Assembly (NCBI RefSeq): GCF_029968095.1
Contig: NZ_JASCIR010000003.1
Span: 62,001-126,000 of the forward strand
Source of the DNA: Streptomyces solicavernae
Lineage (GTDB): Bacteria > Actinomycetota > Actinomycetes > Streptomycetales > Streptomycetaceae
DNA: 64,000 nucleotides
Reading direction: 5' to 3'
Part shown: positions 34,847 to 45,357 of the stretch, piece after piece
How positions within the stretch are numbered: the first letter of the stretch is position 1
Layout of the letters: the number at the start of each line of letters is the position of its first letter
The notes under the pieces: generated by a model
Database searches by the model: none
Told to the model about the DNA's origin: nothing
What the model saw: the letters and a program-made list of their open reading frames with translations, nothing else
Position numbers and translations under genes: made by a program

Positions 34847-35728
34847 ATGAGTCCGAGGCAACCGTCCGCGCTGGCGCGCAAATCAACCGTGCTGGGCCGC
34901 AAGCTTGGGGGCGAGTTGCTCCGCCTCCGCGTAGCCGCCGGCAAGACACAGGCAGAAGCGGCAGACGCACTGAGTGCGACGGCGACAAAGGTCGTGAAGA
35001 TCGAGCGGGGCTGGGTGCCGGTTCGCGACCCGGACATCAAGGCGCTGTGCGAGCTGTATGGCATCGAAGAGCGGGCCACCGCCGACAGCCTGCTGCACCT
35101 GGCCAGGACCGACCGGGACCGACGCAGGACACGGGGCTGGTGGAACCAGTACCCCGAACTGCGTGCTCAAGTCGAGTACGTCGCACTGGAAGACGTCGCC
35201 AACCGGGTGCGTACGCTCCAAATCGCCCTCATCCCAGGCCTGTTCCAGTCCCCGGACTACGCTCGGGCGCTGCATGTCGCAGCCGGGCACTGGGAGGACC
35301 CGGATGAGATCGAGCGGTACGTCGAGGCCCGCATCGCCCGCCAGGACAGGCTGTCCGGCGAACGCCCCATTCAAGTGTGGGCGGTGATCGGTGAAGGTGC
35401 CCTGCGTCAGGAGGTCGGCGGGCGGGACGTGATGCGTGCTCAGCTCAAGCAGCTACTGAAGCTGACCCAGCAACCGAACATCAAGGTCCAGGTGCTGCCC
35501 TACCGGGCCGGAGCTCACGCCAGCATGGCCGGAGCCTTCACACTGATGTCGTTCGCCGAGTCCAGTGCGGTGGAGGTCGTTCACCTCGATACCCCCTCCT
35601 CTACGCTGTGGCTGGAGAGCGAGCAGGACGCAGCCCACCACGCGATCCTCTTCGACCGCGTCGCGCGGAACGCGCTCTCCCAGACCGACTCCCGGTCTGT
35701 CATCAGACGCGTAATCGAGGAGATCTAG
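34847..35728 (+). CDS. XRE-family helix-turn-helix regulator with DUF5753 (WhiJ-like, set 1)
   Basis: A 293-residue protein. The N-terminal helix-turn-helix domain is at about 15-75 (LGGELLRLRVAAGKTQAEAA, DALSATATKVVKIERGWVPV). The DUF5753 domain (about 100-285) starts around YVALEDVANRVRTLQIALIP, contains GLFQSPDYARALHVAAGHWE and ends with HHAILFDRVARNALSQTDSR. Such proteins regulate development and antibiotic genes in Streptomyces together with a small DUF397 protein and a separate ATPase. Here the DUF397 gene starts four bases downstream. Target genes are not known. Confidence 0.92.
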   Translation: MSPRQPSALARKSTVLGRKLGGELLRLRVAAGKTQAEAADALSATATKVVKIERGWVPVRDPDIKALCELYGIEERATADSLLHLARTDRDRRRTRGWWNQYPELRAQVEYVALEDVANRVRTLQIALIPGLFQSPDYARALHVAAGHWEDPDEIERYVEARIARQDRLSGERPIQVWAVIGEGALRQEVGGRDVMRAQLKQLLKLTQQPNIKVQVLPYRAGAHASMAGAFTLMSFAESSAVEVVHLDTPSSTLWLESEQDAAHHAILFDRVARNALSQTDSRSVIRRVIEEI

Positions 35729-35731
35729 CCG

Positions 35732-35926
35732 GTGCCCCGCTTCGAGTTCGTGAAGTCGACGTACAGCTCAGCCGGAGGCGAATGCGTCGAAGTCGCCACA
35801 AACATCCCCGACACCGTCGCCATAAGGGACTCCAAAGCCCCAGACGGTCACATACTCCGCTTCAGCCCGAGCGCATGGCGTTCCTTCGCCGCGTACGCCC
35901 AAGGAACTCCCGCACGACGGCCCTGA
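35732..35926 (+). CDS. DUF397 small protein (set 1)
   Basis: A 64-residue protein starting with GTG at 35732. FVKSTYSSAGGECVEVATNI is the DUF397 opening (K-S-x-Y-S...G-x-x-C-V-E-V-A), followed by VAIRDSKAPDGHILRFSPSA and the SAWRSFAAYA end. DUF397 proteins are thought to bind or modulate the XRE/DUF5753 protein encoded next to them. The gene lies three bases after the XRE stop in one operon. Confidence 0.92.
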   Translation: MPRFEFVKSTYSSAGGECVEVATNIPDTVAIRDSKAPDGHILRFSPSAWRSFAAYAQGTPARRP

Positions 35927-35934
35927 ACGCGACA

Positions 35935-35968
35935 GTGCCGGGCCTCCCCGCGAAGGGGCGCCCGGCAC
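35935..35968. terminator. Bidirectional hairpin between DUF397 and opuAC
   Basis: GTGCCGGGC (35935-35943) pairs with GCCCGGCAC (35960-35968), and inside it CCCC (35946-35949) pairs with GGGG (35955-35958). The composite hairpin sits between convergent genes and can serve both. Confidence 0.78.
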
Positions 35969-35997
35969 CGTAGCGCGCGCAGTGCGTCAGCCGAGAG

Positions 35998-37005
35998 TTA
36001 CTTCTTCGGCAGCCACGCCTCCCACACGTCCTTGTTCTCCTTGATCCACTTCTCCGCCGCCGCTTCCGGCTTCATCTTGTCCTGGGTCATGTAGTTGACG
36101 ACCGCGTCCTGGTCCTCGTTCGACCACTTGAAGTTCTTGATGAACTCGGCCGCGTCGCCGCCGTTCTTGGCGAAGTCCGCGTTCATGAACTTCTCCAGGT
36201 CGACGTGCGGGTAGCCGCAGTCGGCCTTCTCCACGGGGACGTTGCAGCCCTTCGTGTACTTGGGCAGCTCGACCTCGACCAGCTCCAGCTCGTTCTGGAG
36301 CACCTGCGGGGTCCACCAGTACGTCAGGAACGGCTTCTTCGCCTTGTAGAGGCGCTCGATCTCTTCCTGCTGCGCGCTCTCGCTGCCGCTCGGCACGTGC
36401 GTGAAGTCGAGGTCGAGGTTCTTGATGATGCCGGTGTCGTGCTGCGAGTACTCGGGGTCGGCGCCGATGAACTGGCCCTTGCCCTTGGACTCCGACGTCT
36501 TGAAGTCGTCGGCGTACTTGTTGAGGTTCTTCCAGTTGGTGATGTCGGGGTGCTTGTCGGCGTAGTACTTCGGGACGTACCAGCCGATGTGTCCCTTCAC
36601 ACCGAGTTCGCCGGCCGAGACGACGGACTTCTTCTTCTCGACGAACGTCTTCAGCTGCTTCGGATTTCCGTGCCAGTCCTCAAGCACGGCGTCCGCCTGG
36701 CCGCCGTCCATGGCGGTGAAGGCGGCCGTCTCGTTCATCTGCCGCACGTCGACCTCGACGCCCAGCTCGTCCTCAAGAAGCTTCTTCGCCACGGCGATGT
36801 TCGCCTGCGCGCCCGCCCAGCTGGGCTGGGCCAGGGTGACCTTGTCGTCGCTGCCGCCGGCGTTGGTGGTGCTGGCGGCGCTGCAGGCGCTGACGGCCAG
36901 CATGCCGACCACGGCGGAACCGGCGAGGATCGCGTTCCGTATGCGCTTGCTGTGCTTGCTGGGGTTGCTGGGGTTGCTCTGAGTGTCGTGCGTGCTGCTG
37001 TGCAT
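35998..37005 (-). CDS. Glycine betaine ABC transporter substrate-binding lipoprotein
   Basis: A 335-residue OpuAC-type binding protein that captures glycine betaine (or a similar quaternary amine) outside the membrane. A basic start (KHSKRIRNAI) and hydrophobic helix lead to the lipobox AVSAC-SAA. The mature protein begins KVTLAQPSWAGAQANIAVAK. It contains the tryptophans expected for an aromatic box around the ammonium group (HIGWYVPKYY, LTYWWTPQVL). Repeats SNPSNPSKHS extend the start. It is last in the betaine operon, after the fused permease. Confidence 0.92.
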   Translation of the reverse strand: MHSSTHDTQSNPSNPSKHSKRIRNAILAGSAVVGMLAVSACSAASTTNAGGSDDKVTLAQPSWAGAQANIAVAKKLLEDELGVEVDVRQMNETAAFTAMDGGQADAVLEDWHGNPKQLKTFVEKKKSVVSAGELGVKGHIGWYVPKYYADKHPDITNWKNLNKYADDFKTSESKGKGQFIGADPEYSQHDTGIIKNLDLDFTHVPSGSESAQQEEIERLYKAKKPFLTYWWTPQVLQNELELVEVELPKYTKGCNVPVEKADCGYPHVDLEKFMNADFAKNGGDAAEFIKNFKWSNEDQDAVVNYMTQDKMKPEAAAEKWIKENKDVWEAWLPKK

Positions 37006-37062
37006 CGGAAGTCAACTGCTTTCTGGTTGCGCACCGCGCTCGCGCGGTCCTGGGGTGGGACG

Positions 37063-37124
37063 AGTGGGGCGTACGGGACGGGCGTACGGGTCGGGCGTAC
37101 GGGGTTGGCCGTACGGGACGGGTG
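37063..37124. repeat. Degenerate 12-14-bp direct repeats between the permease and binding-protein genes
   Basis: Four to five copies of gtacggg(a/t)cggg(c/t) fill most of the space between opuAB and opuAC. The repeat has no hairpin and no coding role that I can see. Copy number may alter spacing and message stability within the operon. Confidence 0.55.
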
Positions 37125-39175
37125 TCAGCGGCCCCCGTGCTTCTCCCGGGGCTGCGACAGGCGGTCCAGCATCAGGCCGAGGCAGACGATCGCCGCACCG
37201 GCCGGCAGGCCGATGGCGAGGTTCTGCTTGGACAGGCCGTAGACCACCTGGTAACCCAGTGCGCCACCGCCCACCATGCCGCCGATGACGACCATGGAGA
37301 GGACGAGCACGACGCCCTGGTTGACGCCCACGAGCAGCCCCTTGCGGGCCAGCGGCAGCTGCACCTTGAAGAGCTGCTGGGAGGTGGTGTCACCGAGCGA
37401 GCGGGATGCCTCAAGAACCGTGGGGTCCACCTGCTTGAGGGACTCGGTGGTGATCCGGATGACCGCAGGAGCCGCGTAGATCACCGCGGCGAACACGCCG
37501 ACGGCGCGGCCCTGGCCGATCAGACCGATGACCGGGATCAGGTAGACGAACTGCGGCATCGTCTGCATCACGTCCAGGACGGGACGCAGCACCCGCTCGA
37601 TGGTCGGCACCCGGGCCGCCAGTACGCCGATGAGCACACCGACGAGGACGGTCAGGGCGAGACCGGCGAACACCTGCGACAGCGTGTCCATCGACGCGTC
37701 CCACAGGCCCAGGGCGCCGATCAGCGCGAGGCACAGGACCCCGGTCATGGCTGCCCGCCAGGTGCCGACGGCCCAGCCGACGGCGGCGACGAGCAGCAGC
37801 AGCGCCCACCAGGGCACGGCGATCAGGCCGCTGCGGACCGGATTGAGGACGCCACGGGCGAACGCGTCCGACCAGTTCGCCATGAACGAGAGCTCGCGGG
37901 TGATCCAGTCGACGCCCTGCTGAATGCCGGTGGTGAGGTCCACCGACCACGCCTCGGGCCACGCCTCCTGGCCGAGGGCCGTGCCGAACAGCGCGAACAC
38001 CACGAAGAGGACCAGGGCGAGGAGCCACACCCCGCGCCGCAGGAGCAGCGCGGCCCGGGTGGCGACCTGCGAGACGCGCTCCTGCAGCTGCTCACCGGCC
38101 GCGGCCGTGGAGCGGTCGAGCAGGACCGCGATCAGGACCACCGAGATGCCCGCGGTGAGGGCCATGCCCATGTCCTTGGTGGCCATCGCCCGGTAGATGC
38201 GGTCACCGAGGCCGCCGGCGCCGATCAGCGACGCCAGGACGACCATGGACAGACACATCATGATCGTCTGGTTGAGGCCCAGCATCATCTGCTTGCGGGC
38301 CAGCGGCAGCCGGGCCGTGAGCAGCTGCTGCCGCCCCGTGGCGCCCAGCGAGACGGAGGCCTCCAAGGCCGCCGGGTCCGCGGCGCGCAGGCCGAGCGAG
38401 GTCAGCCGGGCCATCGGCGGCACCGCGTAGATGACCGTGGCGATGAGCGCCGGCGGCTGCCCGATACCGAAGATCAGCATGAGCGGCAGCAGGTACGCGA
38501 ACGCCGGCATGATCTGCATGACGTCGAAGACCGGCCTGAGGACCCGCTCGCAGCGGTCCGAGAGGCCGGAGGCGAGGCCGAGCAGCAGGCCGATGACCGC
38601 CGACGCGATGACGGCCACCGTCATCAGCGACAGCGTCTCCATCGTCGGCTCCCACATCTGCAGCACGCCGCAGAGCGCCAGGGCGCCCAGGGCGATGGCC
38701 CCGGTGCGCAGGGCGCGGCGGGAGAGGTCCGCGCCCGCCGCGGCCCAGGCGACGAGGGTGACGACCACCGTGACGCCGAGCCAGCCCATCGCGGCGAACA
38801 GGTCGACCAGGGAGAGGTAGGCCGTCTCCGCGAAGTTGCTGATGTGGAGGAGGAAGTAGAGGAAGACCGGGTGCGTGGTGCGGTTGAGGGACAGCCAGTC
38901 CGTCAGGTCCGTGAGCGGGGTCTTCACGTCGACTTCGAGGCCGCCGGGCCAGGTGCCGTTCCCGGTCACCGCGGCGGTCACGATCGCGAAGAGCAGGGCC
39001 ATGCCCACGATCAGGGCCTTCGGGCTGCCCGCGAACCGGGCGCGCAGGCCCGGCCCGCGCGACGGCACACCCTTCACGGCCGCCGCGGCGTCGCTCTGGC
39101 CGCCGCCCGGCGTGGTGTCGGGCTGCTTGTCCAGGACGGGGGTCTCGGTTACGGGGGTCTCGGTCGGGGCGGCAC

Positions 39176-39179
<4 letters not shown>
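37125..39179 (-). CDS. Glycine betaine ABC transporter permease with two fused permease domains
   Basis: A 684-residue protein made of two copies of the ABC permease unit, where most bacteria have one 280-residue chain. Each half has about five to six helices and the EAA loop: [20 protein letters not shown] with [20 protein letters not shown] in the first half, and [20 protein letters not shown] with [20 protein letters not shown] in the second. The family segments [20 protein letters not shown] and [20 protein letters not shown] also match. Its start overlaps the ATPase gene stop by four bases (ATGA). The fusion would give a transporter with a built-in permease dimer. Confidence 0.93.
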
Positions 39180-40302
<1,123 letters not shown>

Positions 40303-40306
<4 letters not shown>

Positions 40307-41856
40307 CGGACATCACTCCCGGTCAGCAGGTCCGCGCATTTCTCTCCGACCATCAGGACCCCGATCATCGGGTTCACTGCGGGCATCGTCGGGAAGACGG
40401 AGGCGTCGGCGATACGGATGCCATCGAGGCCGCGGATCGTCAAGTCCGGGGACACTACGGCGAGTTGGTCGTCGGCGGCACCCATGCGGCAGGTGCCGGC
40501 CGGGTGGTAGACGGTGTGTGCGGCCTTGCGGACGAGTTCGCTGATCTCGGCGTCCTCGGTGACGTCGGGGCCGGGGAAGACCTCGCGCTTGAGCCACTTC
40601 TTGAACGGCTCGGCCTCGGCGACCTTACGGGCCAGCTTGATGCCGTCGACCAGCGTCTGGCCGTCGTAGTCGAAGCCGTTCTCGTCGTACTCGAAGTACT
40701 TGAAGTCCAGGGCCGGCTTGGCCTCGGGGTCGGCCGAGGTGAGGTAAAGGCGGCCGCGGGCGCGGGACTTGGGGATGTTCGGGGTCATGGAGACGCCGTG
40801 CTCGGGGCGCTCGTAGCCCAGGCGCTCCGGGTTGTCCGTGAACGGAATCTGGTAGAAGTGGAACATCAGGTCCGGGCCCTTGTGGTCCGGGTCCCGCTTC
40901 ACGAACAGGCCCGCGTCGGAGTCCATCGCGGAGTTGTCCGGGATCGGCCCGTCGGTCTCCCAGACGATGACCGACTCGGGGTGGTCGATCAGGTTCTCGC
41001 CGACGCCCGGCAGGTCGAGCCGCACGGGGATGCCGAGGGCTTCGAGGTCCTTCTTCGGGCCGATGCCGGAGTGCATGAGCAGCCGCGGGGTGTCCACGGC
41101 ACCGGCGCAGACGAGCACTTCACGGCGGGCGGTGAGCAGCTGCTCCGTACCGTCCTTGCCCCGGACGTGCACGCCGCGCGCGGTGGTGCCGTCGAGTTCG
41201 AGCCGGTACGCCCAGGTCTCCAGGAAGAGGTGCAGGTTCGGGCGGTCGCCGGCCTCCATGTGCGGGTGGAGGTAGGCGACGGAGGCGGAGGAACGCTTGT
41301 TGTTCTCCGGGTGGTACGAGAGGTCGAAGAAGCCGACGCCCTCGTCGAAGGGCTGGTCGTTGAAGCCGACGACCTCGGGCACGCCGAGCGCGGTCTTCGT
41401 CGCCTCGACCCAGTCGGTGGCTATCTGGTTCTGGTCCTTCTTGGCGACCCGCACGATGTTGTTGCGGAGCTTGCCGAAGTAGGGGTCCATCGCCTTGGCG
41501 TTCCAGCCGGTGGCGCCCGCCTCCTCCCACTCGTCCCAGTCGGACGGCAGCGGCTTGAAGGAGATCAGCGTGTTGTGCGAGGAGCAGCCGCCGAGGACCT
41601 TGGCGCGGCTGTGCAGGATGTGCGAGTTGCCGCGCGGCTGCTCGGTGGTCGTGTACTCGTAGTCGAGGTCGCCGCCGAGCAGGCCGAGCCACTTGCGCAG
41701 GGTCAGCACGTCCTCGCGGTCGATGTCGGACGGGCCGCCCTCGATCACGGCGACGGTGACGTCCGGGTTCTCGGTGAGGCGGGACGCGATCACCGATCCT
41801 GCGGTGCCGCCGCCGACGATGACGTAGTCGAACTCGGTTCCGGGCGATTCAGGCAT
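40303..41856 (-). CDS. GMC oxidoreductase, choline dehydrogenase-like
   Basis: A 517-residue FAD enzyme that likely oxidises choline to betaine aldehyde. The FAD motif is [18 protein letters not shown] at the N-terminus. Other GMC signatures are [40 protein letters not shown] and the active-site segments [10 protein letters not shown] and [18 protein letters not shown]. The ATG at 41856 ([11 protein letters not shown]) has AGGAG about 10 nt upstream and is preferred to an ATG eight codons earlier. It lies between the betaine aldehyde dehydrogenase and transport genes, which makes choline the likely substrate. Confidence 0.92.
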
Positions 41857-41979
41857 TGGGGGGGGCTCCTCTTCCTGCATGGCGTGCTCAAGGTGCTTGC
41901 GCTTATGGGTGCATACGGTCAAGGGGGCGGGCGCCGCAAGGGAGTTCACGGCGCCCGCGAGTGTCAGGCCAGGACGGGG

Positions 41980-43482
41980 TCAGCCCGCGAACCAGCGCAC
42001 CGGCTCCGGCGCCAGGTTCTCGTAGACGTGCTTGGACTCGCGGTACTCGGCGAGGCCGGCCGGGCCGAGCTCGCGGCCGACGCCGCTCTTGCCGAAGCCG
42101 CCCCACTCCGCCTGCGGCAGGTAGGGGTGGAAGTCGTTGATCCAGATCGTGCCGTGGCGCATCCGGCGGGCCATGCGGCGGGCGCGGCCCGAGTCGCTGG
42201 TCCAGACGGCACCGGCCAGGCCGTACTCGGTGTCGTTGGCGAGGGCCACGGCCTCGTCCTCGGTGGTGAAGGTCTCCACGGTGAGGACCGGGCCGAAGAC
42301 CTCCTCGCGGACCGCGCGCATCTCGCGGTGGCAGCCGTCGAGGACGGTCGGCTCGTAGAAGTAGCCCTCGGCGGGCCGGACTTCGCTGGGCTCGGGCCGC
42401 TTGCCGCCGGTGAGCAGCTTGGCGCCCTCCTCCAGAGCGGAGTCGACGTAGTACTCGGTCTTGTCGAGCTGCTGCTGCGATACGAGGGGGCCGCACTCGA
42501 CGCCCTCCTCAGTGCCGCGGCCCAGCTTGATCTTGCTTGCCCGTGCGGCGAGTTCGGCGACGAAGCGGTCGCGGACCGACTCCTCGACGATGAGCCGGCC
42601 GCCGGCCGAGCAGACCTGCCCGGAGTGGATGAACGCGGCGTTCAGGGCCTGGTCGACGGCGGTGTCGAAGCCCGCCTCGGTGGCGCAGGCGTCCGCGAAG
42701 ACCACGTTGGGGTTCTTGCCGCCGAGCTCCAGGGCGACCTTCTTGACGGAGACGGCCGCGGCCTGGGCCACCTTCGTGCCGCTGATCAGGCCGCCGGTGA
42801 AGGAGATCAGGTCGACGTCCGGGTGGTCGGCGAAGCGGGCGCCGACGGAGTGGCCGGGTCCGGTGACGATGTTCGCGACACCGGCGGGGAGTCCGGCCTC
42901 CGCAAGCAGCTCGATCAGCGCGACCGTGGTCAGCGGCGTGACCTCGCTGGGCTTGATGACGAAGGTGTTGCCCGCGGCGAGCGCCGGGGCGATCTTCCAG
43001 CTGGCCTGCAGCAGCGGATAGTTCCAGGGGGTGATCATCGCGCAGACGCCGACCGGCTCGTGCACGACGACGCTGAGCACGGTGTCCGTACCCGCGTCCA
43101 CGACACGGCCCGCGCCCTCGCCGATGACGAGGTCCGCGAAGTAGCGGAAGGCGTCGGCGACGCAGTCGACGTCGACGCGGCCCTCCTCGACGGTCTTGCC
43201 CGCGTCCCGGCTCTCCAGGAGGCCGATCTTCTCCCGGTCCCGGACGAGCAGGTCCGCGACCCGGCGCAGCAGGGCGGCGCGCTCGGCGACCGGGGTGTCC
43301 GGCCACGTCCCGTGGTCGAAGGCCTTGCGGGCCGCGGCGATCGCGGCGTCCGCGTCGCTCGCGTCACCCTCCGCCACCACGGCGAACGGCTTGGCATCCG
43401 CGGGGTCGAGGATCTCGCGCGTGGCCCCGGAGGCGGCGTTACGCCACTCTCCGTCCACGTGGATGGTCTGTTGTGCCGACAC
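41980..43482 (-). CDS. Betaine aldehyde dehydrogenase
   Basis: A 500-residue NAD(P)-dependent aldehyde dehydrogenase that turns betaine aldehyde into glycine betaine. It has the Rossmann segment ITPWNYPLLQASWKIAPALA, the general base in VALELGGKNPN and the catalytic cysteine in FIHSGQVCSAGG. EEVFGPVLTVETF and WINDFHPYLPQAEWGGFGKS match plant and bacterial BADH. The GTG start has GGAAGG about 11 nt upstream. It is the first gene of the operon; an AT-rich GAATAAAT (minus strand, 43508-43515) just upstream may be the -10 box. Confidence 0.94.
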   Translation of the reverse strand: MSAQQTIHVDGEWRNAASGATREILDPADAKPFAVVAEGDASDADAAIAAARKAFDHGTWPDTPVAERAALLRRVADLLVRDREKIGLLESRDAGKTVEEGRVDVDCVADAFRYFADLVIGEGAGRVVDAGTDTVLSVVVHEPVGVCAMITPWNYPLLQASWKIAPALAAGNTFVIKPSEVTPLTTVALIELLAEAGLPAGVANIVTGPGHSVGARFADHPDVDLISFTGGLISGTKVAQAAAVSVKKVALELGGKNPNVVFADACATEAGFDTAVDQALNAAFIHSGQVCSAGGRLIVEESVRDRFVAELAARASKIKLGRGTEEGVECGPLVSQQQLDKTEYYVDSALEEGAKLLTGGKRPEPSEVRPAEGYFYEPTVLDGCHREMRAVREEVFGPVLTVETFTTEDEAVALANDTEYGLAGAVWTSDSGRARRMARRMRHGTIWINDFHPYLPQAEWGGFGKSGVGRELGPAGLAEYRESKHVYENLAPEPVRWFAG

Positions 43483-43668
43483 TTCGCGTCTTGCCTTCCG
43501 TTTACCGATTTATTCACCCCCAGTCACTGAGGTGATCCGATTCCCCTGCCCTAGGGGCTGAAAAGCATGTCGGTTCCCACTCCGAAAGTGCCATGAGTCA
43601 CTCCGCATGCGATCAGAAGGCCCGAGTCGTACGGTTTATTGCGAAATCTTCCGGCGGGAGGACGTGCG
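43483..43668. promoter_or_regulatory. Divergent promoter region of the betaine operon and a secreted-protein gene
   Basis: The region is AT-richer than its surroundings. On the minus strand GAATAAAT (43508-43515) is a good -10 candidate for the betaine operon. The small inverted repeat TCACtgagGTGA (43524-43535) lies next to it and is a candidate operator. CCCCTgccctAGGGG at 43543-43557 can form a short hairpin. Confidence 0.45.
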
Positions 43669-44436
43669 ATGCGCAGGTCCCGTAAGGCAAAATCCGGCAC
43701 TTTCGGCACTGTTGGCGTCACTCTCTGTGCCGCCGCCCTGTGTGCCGCCGGTCTCACCGGTGCCGCAGTCGCCGGCGACGACAACGGCATCGCGGACAAG
43801 AGCCCCCAGGAGATCGGCGCCGCGGCCCGGGAGGCGCTGCTTGGCGTCACGTCCCTGCACGTCGAGGCGGAGATCGACGGCATGGCCGAGCCCGCCCCGG
43901 CGTCCTTCGAGCTCTCGTACGACACCAAGGACAACTGCACCGGGACGGTCGACGACCAGAACAACAAGGGCAGCATGGAGGTCATACGCATCGGCGACCG
44001 GGTGTGGATCAAGCCCGACGCGAAGTGGCTCTCCGCGCAGGCACCGCAGCTCGGGGGCGACGCGGCGGCCCAGCTGCTCAAGGGCAAGTATCTGGAGACC
44101 AGCGTCCGGGACGCCGACGGCGCGAAGATCGCCCAGCTCTGCGACCTCAACTCCTTCAAGCAGCAGATCACCGAGCAGTCCGGCAAATCCCAGGGCGCCA
44201 CGGTCGAGAAGGGCGGGCGCACGGAGGTCGACGGGCGGCCGGCGATCACCCTGAACGTCACCAACGACCAGCAGAGGGGCAGGATGTACGTCTCCACGGA
44301 GGGCGAGCCGTACCCCCTCAAGGTCGAGGCGGACGACCCGGCGAAGGGTGTCGAGATCGACATGACCTTCTCCGAGTTCGACCGCCCGGTCACCGTGAAG
44401 GCGCCTCCGGCGGACCAGACGGTCAACATCGGTTAG
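43669..44436 (+). CDS. Secreted protein, LppX/LprG-like fold suspected
   Basis: A 255-residue exported protein. The ATG at 43669 has GGGAGG eight bases upstream, so I use this rather than the ATG 30 bases earlier. A basic N-terminus and hydrophobic core (TVGVTLCAAALCAAGLTGAA) end in AVAGDD, an ordinary signal-peptidase I site with no lipobox. The mature part has alternating beta strands (LHVEAEIDGMAEPAPASFEL, SMEVIRIGDRVWIKPDA, PYPLKVEADDPAKGVEIDMT) like the LppX/LprG half-barrel that carries lipids in mycobacteria. It diverges from the betaine operon. Role unknown. Confidence 0.7.
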   Translation: MRRSRKAKSGTFGTVGVTLCAAALCAAGLTGAAVAGDDNGIADKSPQEIGAAAREALLGVTSLHVEAEIDGMAEPAPASFELSYDTKDNCTGTVDDQNNKGSMEVIRIGDRVWIKPDAKWLSAQAPQLGGDAAAQLLKGKYLETSVRDADGAKIAQLCDLNSFKQQITEQSGKSQGATVEKGGRTEVDGRPAITLNVTNDQQRGRMYVSTEGEPYPLKVEADDPAKGVEIDMTFSEFDRPVTVKAPPADQTVNIG

Positions 44437-44470
44437 GGCCTGTCCGGCGCACCCCCCGGGCAGGGACGGT

Positions 44471-45355
44471 TCAGGGGAGCGTCGCCGCGAACGAGCCCAG
44501 CGCGTCCTCCAGCGCCTGCCGTTGCGACGGCCAGGCGTCCGCGGGGCCGGTGCTCAGGACCGCCCACAGCGTCGGGTCGTCCGGGGCGGCCGGCACGATG
44601 CGGTCGAGGGTGCGCAGGTCCATGGACCACTCCTCGCTCGCGTACGAGTAGTCCAGCTCCGCCGCCTCCCCGTACGGGTGCTCGACCGGCCCGAGGGCGT
44701 TCCGCTCGTAGCCGGGCAGCCGCTTCAGGTCCTTCTCGGCGAGCCGGACCGTGCTCAGCGGCGTCGCGCCGGGCTCCGTGACCTTGAAGACCTGGATCCG
44801 CCCCGGGCCCGCCGGCGCCTCGTAGTAGTAGAGCGTGACGCCGTTCTTGCCCTCCTCCGTGCGCCGCTCCCAGCCCTCGGGCACGGCCAGCGTGAACTCG
44901 TCCTCCTCGGCGAGCCGGTACCCGGGCGGCGCCGTGGGCGACGGGGACGCCGGTTCGGAAGGGCCGGGCTCGGCGGTCGGCTCCGCGGCGGTCGGCTCCT
45001 GGGCGGCCGGGGGCGTGGAGGCGGCGCTCGCCGGGGGCGAGGGCCTGGCGTCCGGCGCGGGCTCCGCTCCCCCGCCCCACAGCAGGTACGACCCGAGGCC
45101 CGCGGCCAGCACGACGGCGGCCGCCGACCCGACGACGGCACCCCGCCGGAACCACGGCACGGACTCCGCTCCCGGCCCCCGCTCCGGCTCCGGGTACTGC
45201 GGCGCCCATGACCCCTGCTCCCCCGCCCCCGGCGCGTGTTCCGGCCGTGGCGGAGGCGGCGGGGTGTACGGGGCGGGCTCCGGGCCGCCGGTGTCCCAGC
45301 GCTGCGTCTCGGGGTTCCAGCGCACCCCGCCCTGCCCCTGCCCCTGCCCGGCCAC
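44471..45355 (-). CDS. Single-pass membrane protein with PsbP/Mog1-like outer domain (third gene of operon)
   Basis: A 294-residue protein. A Pro/Gly/Gln-rich cytoplasmic part opens with GVRWNPETQRWDTGG. One membrane helix follows (about 72-93, GAVVGSAAAVVLAAGLGSYL), then a Pro/Ala/Thr/Glu linker and an outer domain (about 145-290). That domain starts FTLAVPEGWERRTEEGKNGV and continues in alternating strands and helices, a look shared with PsbP/Mog1/LpqN-type domains. The GTG start is two bases after the stop of the 129-residue protein, so the genes are co-translated. I recognise no specific function; it may sense an outside signal for the operon. Confidence 0.65.
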   Translation of the reverse strand: MAGQGQGQGGVRWNPETQRWDTGGPEPAPYTPPPPPRPEHAPGAGEQGSWAPQYPEPERGPGAESVPWFRRGAVVGSAAAVVLAAGLGSYLLWGGGAEPAPDARPSPPASAASTPPAAQEPTAAEPTAEPGPSEPASPSPTAPPGYRLAEEDEFTLAVPEGWERRTEEGKNGVTLYYYEAPAGPGRIQVFKVTEPGATPLSTVRLAEKDLKRLPGYERNALGPVEHPYGEAAELDYSYASEEWSMDLRTLDRIVPAAPDDPTLWAVLSTGPADAWPSQRQALEDALGSFAATLP

Positions 45356-45357
45356 GC

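Noticed and set aside
40465..43530. A rightward 1021-codon open frame opposite the betaine genes
   Set aside because: It is antisense to two enzymes with full motifs. Its product is a Val/Gly/Ala/Arg/Asp-rich string without any domain; in DNA with such high third-position GC, long empty frames are expected on the other strand.
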